Source: Streptomyces sp. DSM 110735 | GTDB taxonomy: Bacteria; Actinomycetota; Actinomycetes; Streptomycetales; Streptomycetaceae | Reading direction: 5' to 3' | DNA length: 64,000 nt | NCBI RefSeq assembly: GCF_016482685.1 | Contig: NZ_JACYHF010000014.1 | Span: 1 to 64,000, forward strand | Part shown: positions 51,245-59,744 of the stretch, one piece after another | Layout: each line of letters opens with the position of its first letter | How positions within the stretch are numbered: position 1 is the stretch's first letter | The notes under the pieces: model-generated | Told to the model about the DNA's origin: nothing | The model's input: only the letters and a program-made list of their open reading frames with translations | Database searches by the model: none | Made by a program: the position numbers and the translations under genes

Positions 51245-52066
51245 TCAGTACGGCCAGATCGGCGGGTCGACGAGGAAGGGACCGCCCAGGTGGTGATGGG
51301 CCGGGTTCGCCGGGTCCAGCTCGCCCTCCTCGGCGATCAGATCGGCCGCGTACGGCTCGGAGTCGTCGCGCGGCTCGTAGCCGAGCGCCCGCGCACCGCT
51401 CAGGTCCATCCACGCGCGCGTGTTGGCCGAGCCGCCGTAGACGACCGTGTGGCCGACGCCCTCGGCGGTCAGCGCCGCGTGGAAGAGGCGGGCGGCGTCG
51501 GCGGGACTCAGCCAGATCGACAGCATCCGCACGCTGGTGGGCTCCGGGAAGCAGGAGCCGATGCGCACGGAGACGGTCTCCAGGCCGTGCTTGTCCCAGT
51601 AGAGCTGGGCCAGGTCCTCGCCGAAGCACTTGGACAGACCGTAGAAGGTGTCCGGGCGGTGCGGGGTGTCGGCGGGGATCGGGCGTCCGCCGTCCAGGGG
51701 CGCGGAGGTGTAGCCGACGGCGTGGTTGGAGGAGGCGAAGACCACGCGCGGGACGCCTTCGAGGCGGGCGGCCTCGTAGAGGTTGAAGGTGCCCTCGATG
51801 TTGGCGCGGAGGATCTTCTCGAACGGCGCCTCCAGGGAGATGCCCGCGAGGTGGAGGATCCCGTCCACCCCGCGCACCGCCTCGCGCAGGGTCTCCCGGT
51901 CCGCGAGGTCGGCGATGATCGCGTCCGGTTCACCCTCGACGGGGCGGGCGTCCAGCAGGCGCAGCGTGTAGCCGTACTGGGGCAGCAGGGAGCGCATCAG
52001 GGTGCCGACTCCGCCGGAGGCGCCGGTGAGCAGGAGGGTGCGGGGCGCTGTGTGGGGGGCGGACAT
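51245..52066 (-). CDS. NAD-dependent epimerase/dehydratase family, uronate dehydrogenase-like
   Basis: This 273-aa short-chain dehydrogenase of the extended class has the nucleotide motif TGASGGVGTLMRSLL (about 14-28), an Asp in LLDARPVEG consistent with NAD binding, and the active-site YGLSKCFGE with Tyr and Lys near 136-140. Features such as HLAGISLEAPFEKILRANIEG and FASSNHAVGYT match uronate dehydrogenases, which oxidise glucuronate or galacturonate to the aldaro-lactone. AGGAG lies five bases before ATG 52066. It has a strong divergent promoter with a palindrome at the transcript start. An epimerase role cannot be excluded. Confidence 0.82.
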   Translation of the reverse strand: MSAPHTAPRTLLLTGASGGVGTLMRSLLPQYGYTLRLLDARPVEGEPDAIIADLADRETLREAVRGVDGILHLAGISLEAPFEKILRANIEGTFNLYEAARLEGVPRVVFASSNHAVGYTSAPLDGGRPIPADTPHRPDTFYGLSKCFGEDLAQLYWDKHGLETVSVRIGSCFPEPTSVRMLSIWLSPADAARLFHAALTAEGVGHTVVYGGSANTRAWMDLSGARALGYEPRDDSEPYAADLIAEEGELDPANPAHHHLGGPFLVDPPIWPY

Positions 52067-52095
52067 GTGGTCTCCTTGCCGCTGGGCTGCCGGTC

Positions 52096-52236
52096 GTATG
52101 CGCGAACGTGATTCACATACATGGGCAAGCTATGGAGCGCCGCCGGGACCGGTCAAGGGGACATCCCGGGACGGAACGCCCGTGTGCGGGTGGCTTGTTG
52201 GATGCCTTGACCCGCCCGAGAGCGGGACCGTAGCGT
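52096..52236. promoter_or_regulatory. divergent promoters of the uronate dehydrogenase-like gene and the 393-aa gene
   Basis: On the minus strand, TTGACC (52156-52151), an 18-nt spacer and TAGCTT (52132-52127) form a good promoter with start near 52120. The inverted repeat GTATG-N15-CATAC (52096-52120), with GTGATTCAC at its centre-right (52108-52116), begins exactly there. On the plus strand, TTGACC (52207-52212), an 18-nt spacer and TAGCGT (52231-52236) form a second good promoter, giving a leader of about 72 bases. The two -35 boxes are identical. Confidence 0.65.
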
Positions 52237-52314
52237 GCCGCTGTTCATGGACTTGGACGCCGGTCAGGGATACACCCCGTACGCTGCTCCGGCCGTGCCG
52301 CCGGAGGTGGAGAC

Positions 52315-53496
52315 GTGAAGGCGTCGGCGTTCGTCTACCCCTGGGACGTGGTCGGTGATCCCGCCGCGGCCGACCGGATCGCCGGGCTCGGTGTGGAACA
52401 GGCCACGCTCGCCGCCGCCTACCACTCCACCCGCGCGCTCACCCCGCGCCATCCCCGCCACCGGATCGTCACCGCCGAGCACACGGCGGTGCTCTATCCG
52501 CCGGGGGACCGGTGGGCGGACCGTGTGCTCCGCCCCCACGTGGCGGGCGACTGGGCGCCCGGCGACGCCTGGGGTGAGGCCGCCGGGGCGCTCGCGGCGG
52601 CGGGTCTGGAGGTGCACACCTGGGTGGTGCTCGCCCACAACTCCCGCCTGGGCGCCGAGCATCCGCACACCTCGGTCGTCAACGCCTACGGCGACCGCTA
52701 CCCCTGGGCGCCCTGTATCGCCCAGCCCGCCGTCCGCGCCTATCTGGTGGACCTGGCCGCCGAAGCCGCCGTACGCCCCGGCGCGCACGGCACCGAACTG
52801 GAGTCCCTCGGCTGGTACGGGCTGCGCCATCTGCACGCCCACGACAAGACGGGCGGGGTCGCCCTCGGGGACGCGGGCGAGTATCTGATGTCGCTCTGCT
52901 TCTGCCCCGACTGCCGGGAGGGGTACGGCGAACACGGCCTGGACGCCGACAAGCTGGCAGCCGTCGTACGGGGCGCCCTGGAGCCGGTGTGGCGCGGGGC
53001 GGCGGACGACGGCGAGGGCTGGTCGAACGTGGAGCGGCTGCTCGGCGCGGACACGGCGGCGGCCACGCTGGCCTGGCGCGAGCACACCGCCCGCACCCTC
53101 CAGGAGGACGCCGTCGCGGCCGTACGCGCCGCCGCGCCCGAGGGCTTCCAGGTGCTCCTGCACGCGGACCCGGTGTCGTACCACTGCGGCGCCAACGCCG
53201 GGGTGGATGCCGCCCACATACTCTCCCTGGCGGATGGTGTGGTGGTGCCCTGTGTGGGCGGTACGGCTGTGGACGGTACGGCGCGGCTGGCGCCCTTCGC
53301 CGCGCGGGCCGGTCTCGACACGGTGCTGGCCGCCAACCTCACCATCGTCTCCGGTCTCGGCGGCAGTCCGGGCACCCTCGCGGCCGACGCGGTCCGGGCG
53401 CAGGACGCCGGGGCCACCGAACTGCGGCTCTATCACGCCGGGTTGGCATCGGACGGCGACCTCGCGGCGGTGCGGGAGGCGCTGTCGGGGCACTGA
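52315..53496 (+). CDS. uncharacterised protein with CxxC motif, possibly TIM-barrel glycosidase-like
   Basis: No characterised family could be named for this 393-aa protein. It starts at GTG 52315 with GGAGG seven bases upstream. There is no signal peptide. The order VYPWDVVGD, LAAAYHSTRALTPR, VHTWVVLAHNSRLG, ESLGWYGLRHLHAHDKTG and VLLHADPVSYHCG suggests alternating strands and helices of a TIM barrel, with acidic, His and Trp residues at strand ends as in glycoside hydrolases. LCFCPDCREGY near residue 197 gives a possible CxxC metal site. It is transcribed divergently from a uronate dehydrogenase-like gene, so a role in acidic sugar breakdown is a fair guess. Its last 64 bp overlap the convergent MFS gene. 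Confidence 0.75.
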   Translation: MKASAFVYPWDVVGDPAAADRIAGLGVEQATLAAAYHSTRALTPRHPRHRIVTAEHTAVLYPPGDRWADRVLRPHVAGDWAPGDAWGEAAGALAAAGLEVHTWVVLAHNSRLGAEHPHTSVVNAYGDRYPWAPCIAQPAVRAYLVDLAAEAAVRPGAHGTELESLGWYGLRHLHAHDKTGGVALGDAGEYLMSLCFCPDCREGYGEHGLDADKLAAVVRGALEPVWRGAADDGEGWSNVERLLGADTAAATLAWREHTARTLQEDAVAAVRAAAPEGFQVLLHADPVSYHCGANAGVDAAHILSLADGVVVPCVGGTAVDGTARLAPFAARAGLDTVLAANLTIVSGLGGSPGTLAADAVRAQDAGATELRLYHAGLASDGDLAAVREALSGH

Positions 53497-54656
53497 GCGA
53501 GGAGGACCGCCGTGAGGAGCAGGGGGAGGGCGTAGAGCGGCAGGAGCAGCCTCAGGTCGGCGGTCTCGACCAGGGCGGCGCCGAGGGCCAGACCGAGCAC
53601 GTTCGGGGCGAACACCAGGGTGTTCGTGGCGGCCGAGGCGCGACCAAGGAGGTCCTCGGGCGTCTCGCGCTGCACCGCCGTGAACGCCGCGATCAGCGCG
53701 CACGGCAGCCCGATCCCGGCCACCGCGCCCGCCGCCAGCGCCACCGGGGCGGACGGCACCACCCGTGCCGCCACCGCGAGCGCCGTCAGGGCGATCCCGG
53801 CCGCAGCGAACCGGTGGGCGCCGAACCGGGCGAGGAGCGGTCCGGCGGCCACGCCGATCACCACCGAACCGGCGCCCTGGGCGGCGTACAGCACGCCCGC
53901 GTAGGCGGGGGCGCGGCCGAGGCGGTCCACGACGGCGTACACCGTGGCGCCGTTCAGCGCGGCGAGCAGCATCGTGGTGCCTGCCGCCATGACGAGCGGT
54001 CGCAGGGTGGGGTGGGACCACACGTGGCGCACGCCCTGGGTGATGTGCGGGGGCTCGTGTCCCTCCGGACGCTCCTCGCGCACCCGGAGCAGGGCGCACA
54101 GGGCGGCGGCGAGCACGAAGGTGGCCGCGTCGAGCAGGGCGACGGCCGGACCGCCGTACGCGGTGTAGAGACCGGCGCCCGCCAGGGGTGCGAGCAGCTT
54201 CATGCCCTCCCTGGCGGTCATGCGCAGCCCGTTGAAGGCGCCGAGCAGCTCGGGGTCCACGGCGGCTCCGACCAGGGCGGACTCGGCCGCGTCGTGCACG
54301 GCGTCGGCGGCGCCGTACAGGAACAGCACCGCGAACAGCAGCCAGAGGCGGGCGGGGGAGTCGACGGTGGTCAGCGGGATCAGCAGCGCGGCCAGGACCA
54401 GGTTCATGGTGATCATCAGGGGGCGTCTGCGCACGCGGTCCGCGAGCGCGCCCAGCGCCGGTCCGGCCAGCGTGGGCGCCCACAGGGCGAACACACACAG
54501 CGCCGCCAGCCCGTCGGACCCGGTGATGTCCTTGACCCACACCCCCGACGCCAGCCACAGCGCGGACGAACCGAACCCGGACACCACCGTGGTCGCCAGA
54601 CACAGCCCCGCGGACCGGTCCCGCAGCACGCGCCGCACGGTCGAGAAAGTCGTCAT
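53433..54656 (-). CDS. MFS transporter (DHA3-like drug exporter)
   Basis: This 407-aa protein has about twelve membrane helices and the MFS loop motif GALADRVRRRPLMITMNLVLA between helices 2 and 3, given here across the cytoplasmic turn. It resembles MFS_3/enterobactin-exporter-like proteins of the DHA3 group: AVLFLYGAADAVHDAAESALVG, then NGLRMTAREGMKLLAPLAGA. It probably exports drugs or metabolites. ATG 54656 is preferred; GTG 54662 is two codons earlier. Its 3' end runs 64 bp into the convergent 393-aa gene, so the two mRNAs are antisense there. Confidence 0.88.
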   Translation of the reverse strand: MTTFSTVRRVLRDRSAGLCLATTVVSGFGSSALWLASGVWVKDITGSDGLAALCVFALWAPTLAGPALGALADRVRRRPLMITMNLVLAALLIPLTTVDSPARLWLLFAVLFLYGAADAVHDAAESALVGAAVDPELLGAFNGLRMTAREGMKLLAPLAGAGLYTAYGGPAVALLDAATFVLAAALCALLRVREERPEGHEPPHITQGVRHVWSHPTLRPLVMAAGTTMLLAALNGATVYAVVDRLGRAPAYAGVLYAAQGAGSVVIGVAAGPLLARFGAHRFAAAGIALTALAVAARVVPSAPVALAAGAVAGIGLPCALIAAFTAVQRETPEDLLGRASAATNTLVFAPNVLGLALGAALVETADLRLLLPLYALPLLLTAVLLAQCPDSASRTAARSPSDANPA

Positions 54657-54847
54657 GCCCACCGATCGTGGGTCTGAGGAGGGGGACGGGGGATCGGGAG
54701 GATGCCCTATTCGGGGCCGAATTCGGGGTCGAATTCGGGACCGGTCAGGGGTCTGTCCGGGGAGACGCCGATGAGTTCACCCCCTCGACCGGGTCACACC
54801 TCCAGACACGGACGCTCGCCGTGCCCCCTGCGCGTGAGGAGCCCGCC

Positions 54848-55444
54848 ATGACCGATCCGACCGCCCCGCTGCCCGACCTCGGCCCCCAGACCCGGGTCGT
54901 GGCCCAACTCGCCGACCATGTGGCCGACCACCACCTGACGGCCCCCACCCCGTGCCCGGACTACACAGTCGGCGACCTGCTGGCCCACCTGCACAACCTG
55001 TCCCTCGCCTTCCGGTCGGCCGCGCTCAAGGACTTCGGCCCGAGGACCGACACCGCCCCCACCACCGCCAAGCCCGTCCTCTCCCCGGACTGGCGCACGG
55101 AGCTGCCCAAGGCCCTGGACGCCCTGGCCGACGCCTGGCGCGACCCCTCCGCCTGGACCGGCGACACCCGCGCCGGTGGCGTCGCCCTCCCCGGCGAGGT
55201 CGCGGGCGCCGTGGCCGCCGACGAACTGGTGATCCACGCCTGGGACCTCGCCCGAGCCCTGGACCTCCCCTACACCCCCGACCCCGAAGCCCTGTCCTCC
55301 GCCCACACCTTCCTCCGGGCAGCCGCCACCCTCCCCGACCGCCCCGCCGGACTCTTCGGCCCGATCGTGTCCGTCCCGGAGGACGCGTCCCTGCTGGACC
55401 GAGCACTGGGGCTGAGCGGACGCGACCCGGGGTGGCGGAGGTAG
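54848..55444 (+). CDS. TIGR03086-family (DinB-like, mycothiol-dependent) protein
   Basis: This 198-aa actinobacterial protein belongs to the metal-binding four-helix DinB-like group related to mycothiol-dependent maleylpyruvate isomerase. The conserved N-terminal pattern is TPCPDYTVGDLLAHLHNL, with the first metal-binding His near residue 46. The second site is ADELVIHAWDLARALDLP (His near 131). ATG 54848 has GAGGAG seven or eight bases upstream; the open frame from 54668 lacks a site. Members may transfer mycothiol or act on unknown substrates. It stands alone, so its role is open. Confidence 0.85.
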   Translation: MTDPTAPLPDLGPQTRVVAQLADHVADHHLTAPTPCPDYTVGDLLAHLHNLSLAFRSAALKDFGPRTDTAPTTAKPVLSPDWRTELPKALDALADAWRDPSAWTGDTRAGGVALPGEVAGAVAADELVIHAWDLARALDLPYTPDPEALSSAHTFLRAAATLPDRPAGLFGPIVSVPEDASLLDRALGLSGRDPGWRR

Positions 55445-55664
55445 CGCGGAAACCGGCGGCGCCTCCACGAGAACAGGCGGTTCCCTGCTCGACGCAACGG
55501 CGCGAACGGTGGCCTGTGCTCCGCCGGTTCGCTCACGTGGTGTGCCCCGCGCGAGGTCCCCCATGTCCGGCCGACCCTCCGCCTCCCCCCGGAGGGGTCA
55601 TGGCTTGATATCGATCGTGCAACGTCCGCCCCGCCGCAGCGATGACGCGCGTAGAAAACCTGTC

Positions 55665-56462
55665 ATGCATAAATCACTGCGGATCGCGGCGGCCACCGCC
55701 GCCTGTGCGCTCGCCGGGGGACTGCTGTACGGCGCCGGTGCGGCCACCGCCGGGCAGTCGACGGCGAACTCCACCCACGAGCCCTACAACATCGGGGTTC
55801 TGGTCAAGGACATCGACACCTACTACGGCACCACCGCCGACAGCAACGGGGTGTACCAGGCGTCGCCGGCCAGCCCGTACGCCAAGGACCTGGCGCGGAT
55901 CGACGCCGATGCCAAGCGCTGGATCGACCAGGCGGCGCGCAAGACGCACCACCGGGGGCACAAGCCGGCCGTCGTGTTCGACATCGACGACACGCTGCTG
56001 CTGAGCCTCGACTACGAGAAGCGGTACAACTACACGTACGACCCCGCCACGTGGAACGACTACGTCAACCGTGCCGACCGGCCCGAGGTCTTCGGCAGCC
56101 CCGCCCTCGTGCGGTACGCCGAGTCCAAGGGTGTCGCCGTCTTCTACAACTCCGGGCTCAGTGAGTCGCAGCGCGCCGGTGCGGTGGAGAACCTGAAGAA
56201 GGTCGGCGCCGACGTGAACCTCGACCCGGCGCACATGTTCCTCAAGGACAAAGCCAACCCGCCCGCCTACCTGTCGGGTTGTGCCACGCCGGGCACCTGG
56301 ACCTGCACGACCGTGCAGTACAAGGCCGGTACCCGCCAGCACATCGAGAAGGACCTCGGGTACGACATCATCGCCAACTTCGGCGACCAGTACTCGGACC
56401 TGGACGGCGGTTACGCCGACCGCACGTACAAGCTGCCCAACCCGACGTACTTCGTCAGCTAA
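55665..56462 (+). CDS. secreted HAD-type acid phosphatase
   Basis: This 265-aa exported protein of the class B acid phosphatase-like HAD group starts at ATG 55665. The signal peptide is MHKSLRIAAATAACALAGG with cleavage near TAGQS. The catalytic motif I is VVFDIDDTLLLS (DxDxT; nucleophile Asp near residue 105), motif II is FYNSGLSES, and motif IV is IIANFGDQYSDLDGG. There is a single Cys pair in SGCATPGTWTCTT, likely a disulfide. It should release phosphate from organic esters outside the cell. TAGAAA lies seven bases before ATG and there is no Shine-Dalgarno, so the mRNA may be leaderless. The 220-bp gap before it shows no other feature. Confidence 0.88.
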   Translation: MHKSLRIAAATAACALAGGLLYGAGAATAGQSTANSTHEPYNIGVLVKDIDTYYGTTADSNGVYQASPASPYAKDLARIDADAKRWIDQAARKTHHRGHKPAVVFDIDDTLLLSLDYEKRYNYTYDPATWNDYVNRADRPEVFGSPALVRYAESKGVAVFYNSGLSESQRAGAVENLKKVGADVNLDPAHMFLKDKANPPAYLSGCATPGTWTCTTVQYKAGTRQHIEKDLGYDIIANFGDQYSDLDGGYADRTYKLPNPTYFVS

Positions 56463-56496
56463 GTCCCAACCGAGCTGACAGACACGGCAGTTGCCG

Positions 56497-56526
56497 TCCG
56501 GCCCCGGCCCTCCCGCCGGGGCCGGA
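56497..56526 (+). terminator. terminator after the acid phosphatase gene
   Basis: A perfect 12-bp stem TCCGGCCCCGGC/GCCGGGGCCGGA closes a six-base loop, CCTCCC, 35 bp after the phosphatase stop. Confidence 0.8.
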
Positions 56527-56638
56527 GTCATGTCCGATTCCGTTACACGGGGAAAACCTGAAACCGGTGGAACAGGGGAACAATCCAGCCAGCATCCGCA
56601 CACACACCCGCCACGGCGGCGCGACGAGGAGTACGCCC

Positions 56639-58093
56639 ATGTCCGAGACGCAGAAGGTGGATTCACAGCCCGGCAGAGCCGCGCCCCCCGCCGGAAACGG
56701 TGTCGACCGGTACTTCCGGATATCCGAGCGGGGATCGAGCTTCGGGCGTGAGATACGCGGCGGCGTCGCCACGTTCTTCACCATGGCCTACATCCTCGTG
56801 CTCAACCCGATCATCCTGGGCAGCGCCAAGGACAAGTTCGGGCACACCCTCGACACCGGCCAACTCGCCACCGCCACCGCCCTCGTGGCCTGCGTGATGA
56901 CGATCATCATGGGCGTCGGCGGCAACCTCCCGCTCGCCATCGCCGCTGGCCTCGGTCTCAACGCCGTCGTCGCCTTCCAGCTCGCCCCGCTGATGAGCTG
57001 GTCCGACGCGATGGGTCTGGTCGTCATCGAGGGCGTCGTCATCTGCGTCCTGGTCCTCACCGGACTGCGCGAGGCGATCATGAATGCCATCCCGCAGCAG
57101 CTCAAACAGGCCATCGGCGTCGGCATCGGTCTGTTCATCGCCTTCATCGGACTCGTGGACTCGGGCTTCGTCAGCCGTATCCCGGACGTCGCCCACACCA
57201 CGGTCCCCGTGCAGCTCGGCGCCACCGGGCGGCTGACCGGCTGGCCCGTGCTCGTCTTCTGCATCGGCGTCCTGCTCACCATCGCGCTGCTCGCCCGCAA
57301 GGTGAAGGGCGCGATCCTCATCAGCATCGTCACGATGACCGTCGTCGCGATCGTCGTCAACGCGGTCGCGGACGTGAAGAGCTGGGGACTGACCACCCCG
57401 AAGGTCCCTGACAGCGTCGTCGCCGCGCCGGACTTCGGGCTCGTCGGACACTTCGACCTGTTCGGCGGGTTCGCCAAGGCGGGCGTGCTGACCGCCGTCC
57501 TGCTGGTCTTCACCCTCGTGCTGTCCGACTTCTTCGACGCCATGGGCACCATCGTCGGCATCAGCGCCGAGGCCGGACTCCTGGACGAGCGGGGCAAGGT
57601 GCCCGGCATCGGACGGGTGCTGTTCATCGACGGCGCCGCGGCCGTCGCGGGCGGTGTCGGCTCCGCCTCCTCCAACACCGCCTACATCGAGTCCGCCGCC
57701 GGGGTCGGCGAGGGCGCCCGCACCGGCTTCGCCAACGTGATCACCGGCGGTCTCTTCGGACTCGCGCTCTTCCTCACCCCGCTGCTCACCATCGTCCCGC
57801 TCCAGGCGGCGGCGCCCGCGCTGATCGCGGTGGGCTTCCTGATGATGACCCACGTCAAGCACATCGACTGGGACGACTACGAGATCGCCGTCCCGGCATT
57901 CCTCACCATCGCCGCGATGCCCTTCACCTACTCCATCACCGACGGCATCGGCGCGGGCTTCCTCGCCTACGTCGTCATCAAGGCGGTCGTGGGCAAGGCG
58001 AAGGAGGTCAACTGGCTGCTGTGGGCGGTCTCGGCGCTGTTCCTGGTCTACTTCGCGATCGACCCGGTGGAGCAGCTCCTCGGCGTGCAGTGA
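56639..58093 (+). CDS. NCS2-family nucleobase permease (AzgA/guanine-hypoxanthine type)
   Basis: This 484-aa inner-membrane transporter of the AzgA subgroup takes up purine bases with protons. It has 12-14 helices and family motifs GGVATFFTMAYILVLNP near residue 40-56, AAGLGLNAVVAFQL (about 100-113), FTLVLSDFFDAMGTIVGIS and the substrate-site region GGVGSASSNTAYIESAAGVG, where NTxxxE marks the NCS2 family. ATG 56639 has AGGAG eight bases upstream; longer frames overlap the phosphatase. No purine catabolic genes adjoin it. Confidence 0.92.
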   Translation: MSETQKVDSQPGRAAPPAGNGVDRYFRISERGSSFGREIRGGVATFFTMAYILVLNPIILGSAKDKFGHTLDTGQLATATALVACVMTIIMGVGGNLPLAIAAGLGLNAVVAFQLAPLMSWSDAMGLVVIEGVVICVLVLTGLREAIMNAIPQQLKQAIGVGIGLFIAFIGLVDSGFVSRIPDVAHTTVPVQLGATGRLTGWPVLVFCIGVLLTIALLARKVKGAILISIVTMTVVAIVVNAVADVKSWGLTTPKVPDSVVAAPDFGLVGHFDLFGGFAKAGVLTAVLLVFTLVLSDFFDAMGTIVGISAEAGLLDERGKVPGIGRVLFIDGAAAVAGGVGSASSNTAYIESAAGVGEGARTGFANVITGGLFGLALFLTPLLTIVPLQAAAPALIAVGFLMMTHVKHIDWDDYEIAVPAFLTIAAMPFTYSITDGIGAGFLAYVVIKAVVGKAKEVNWLLWAVSALFLVYFAIDPVEQLLGVQ

Positions 58094-58110
58094 GCCGAGC
58101 CGTACGCGCA

Positions 58111-58147
58111 CGGGGGCGGCCGGTGCACGCGACACCGGCCGCCCCCG
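58111..58147. terminator. bidirectional terminator between permease and PBP genes
   Basis: A perfect 15-bp stem (58111-58125 with 58133-58147) closes a seven-base loop, CACGCGA, between two convergent stops. It can serve both strands. Confidence 0.88.
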
Positions 58148-58162
58148 CCCGTCCGCGGACGC

Positions 58163-59614
58163 CTACTTCAGCGCCGCCGCCATCATCGCCCGCGCCACCG
58201 GAGCCGCGAGCCCGTTGCCGCTGACCTCACCCCGCGCCGCGTTCGACTGCTCGACCATCACCGCGACGGCCACCTCCTTGCCGGTGGTGTCCGACTTGCC
58301 GTACGAGGTGAACCAGGCGTACGGCGTACCGCTGTTGTTCTCGCCGTGCTGCGCGGTGCCCGTCTTGCCGCCGACCGTCACGCCGTCGATCAGGGCGTTG
58401 CGCCCGGTGCCGTCGCGGACGACCGTCTCCATCGCGGAGCGCAACTGCTCGGCCGTACGGGAGCTGACGATCCGCTTGGTCCCGGCGTCCCCGTCATAGT
58501 CCTTCAGCAGGTCGCCGTCGCCGCTGGTGAGCTGGGACACCATATGGGGGGACACCAGCTTGCCGTCGTTGGCCATGGCGGCCGACACCATGGCCATCTG
58601 GAGCGGGGTGGCGGTCACGTCGAACTGTCCGATGCCGGAGAGCGCGGTCTGCGCCTTGTCCATCTTCGACGGGTACACGCTGGTGTACGCCCGCGCCGGA
58701 ACGTCCAGCTTCTCGCTGTTGAAGCCGAACTTCTCGGCCATCGCCCGCACCTTGTCCTGCCCGAGGTCCACGGCCAGCTTGCCGAAGACGTTGTTGCAGG
58801 AGTACTGGAGCGCGACCCGGATCGAGGCGTTCTCGCACGGCGCCGAGGCGCTCTCGTTCGGCAGCGGGCGGCTGGTGCCCGGCATGATGTACGGCGCCGG
58901 GCTGTCCGTGCGCTGGTCCACGTCCGAGTACAGCCCGTCCTCCAGCGCCGCCGAGGCCACGACCAGCTTGAAGGTCGAGCCCGGCGGCAGCGGCTGGCGC
59001 ATCGCGCGGTTGTTCAGCGGCTTGTCCGGGTCCTTGGTGAGCCGCACCCAGGCGGAGCCCGCCGTGTTCGCGTCCGTGAGCTGCCCGGGGTCGTAGGACG
59101 GGGTGGAGACCATCGCGAGGATCTTCCCGGTCTTCGGGTCGATCGCGACGGCGCCGCCCTTCTTGTCGCCCAGCGCCGCGTACCCCGCCTTCTGCACGTC
59201 CGGGTCGATGGTCGTGACCACGTCACCGGGATCGGGGCGCCGACCGGTGACGGTGTCCATCATTGTGGTCAGCCGGTTGTCGGTGCCGTTGAGCAGGTCG
59301 GCGTAGACGCCCTCCAACTGGGTCGGGGCGTACGCCTGCGAGGCGTAGCCCGTCACCGCGGCGTACAGCTCGCCGTCCTTGTAGGAGCGCTTGTAGGCGA
59401 GGTCGCCCTTGGTGCGTGCCGAGCCCGTGACCGCCTTACCGGCCACGATGATGTCCCCGAGCGGGCGCGAGTACGTCGCGATCGCGTTGCGGCGGTTGTC
59501 GTTGTCGTCCGCGAGCGCCTTGCCTTCGTAGAACTGCACCCAGGTCGCCCGGAGCAGCAGCCCCAGGACGAGCAGCAGTGCGAAGACGGACGCGTGTCTG
59601 ATCGTCTTGTTCAT
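58163..59614 (-). CDS. class B penicillin-binding protein (PbpA-like transpeptidase)
   Basis: This 483-aa D,D-transpeptidase crosslinks peptidoglycan. An N-terminal membrane anchor (ASVFALLLVLGLLLRATW) precedes a non-catalytic pedestal and then the penicillin-binding domain. The active-site serine lies in PPGSTFK (about residue 212), the second motif is YSCNN (about 271) and the third is GGKTGTAQ (about 416), so all three motifs are intact. The length matches actinobacterial PbpA/FtsI-like paralogues encoded beside rodA, but no rodA is seen here. The start is ATG 59614. A sequence matching the sigma-E type promoter lies directly upstream, which suggests induction by cell-wall stress. Confidence 0.92.
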   Translation of the reverse strand: MNKTIRHASVFALLLVLGLLLRATWVQFYEGKALADDNDNRRNAIATYSRPLGDIIVAGKAVTGSARTKGDLAYKRSYKDGELYAAVTGYASQAYAPTQLEGVYADLLNGTDNRLTTMMDTVTGRRPDPGDVVTTIDPDVQKAGYAALGDKKGGAVAIDPKTGKILAMVSTPSYDPGQLTDANTAGSAWVRLTKDPDKPLNNRAMRQPLPPGSTFKLVVASAALEDGLYSDVDQRTDSPAPYIMPGTSRPLPNESASAPCENASIRVALQYSCNNVFGKLAVDLGQDKVRAMAEKFGFNSEKLDVPARAYTSVYPSKMDKAQTALSGIGQFDVTATPLQMAMVSAAMANDGKLVSPHMVSQLTSGDGDLLKDYDGDAGTKRIVSSRTAEQLRSAMETVVRDGTGRNALIDGVTVGGKTGTAQHGENNSGTPYAWFTSYGKSDTTGKEVAVAVMVEQSNAARGEVSGNGLAAPVARAMMAAALK

Positions 59615-59625
59615 CCCGCTCGGAC

Positions 59626-59652
59626 AGACGACCGATCAGATCGGAACGTTCC
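59626..59652 (-). promoter_or_regulatory. candidate sigma-E (ECF) promoter of the PBP gene
   Basis: On the minus strand, GGAAC at 59652-59648 is followed after 18 bases by GTC at 59629-59627 (CGTCT in full). GGAAC-N18/19-GTC is the form used by Streptomyces sigma-E cell-envelope stress promoters. The transcript would start only a few bases before ATG 59614. The -35 lies in the palindrome GGAACGTTCC (59643-59652), which could be coincidental. Confidence 0.5.
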
Positions 59653-59744
59653 CCTCCGTTTGTGTTTCTCACGGAACGCTCAGGCGGCTGTGGGGCACGG
59701 TCAAACGCCGATGCGCCTGTTGACCCTGTTCACAGCCTCTGTCC

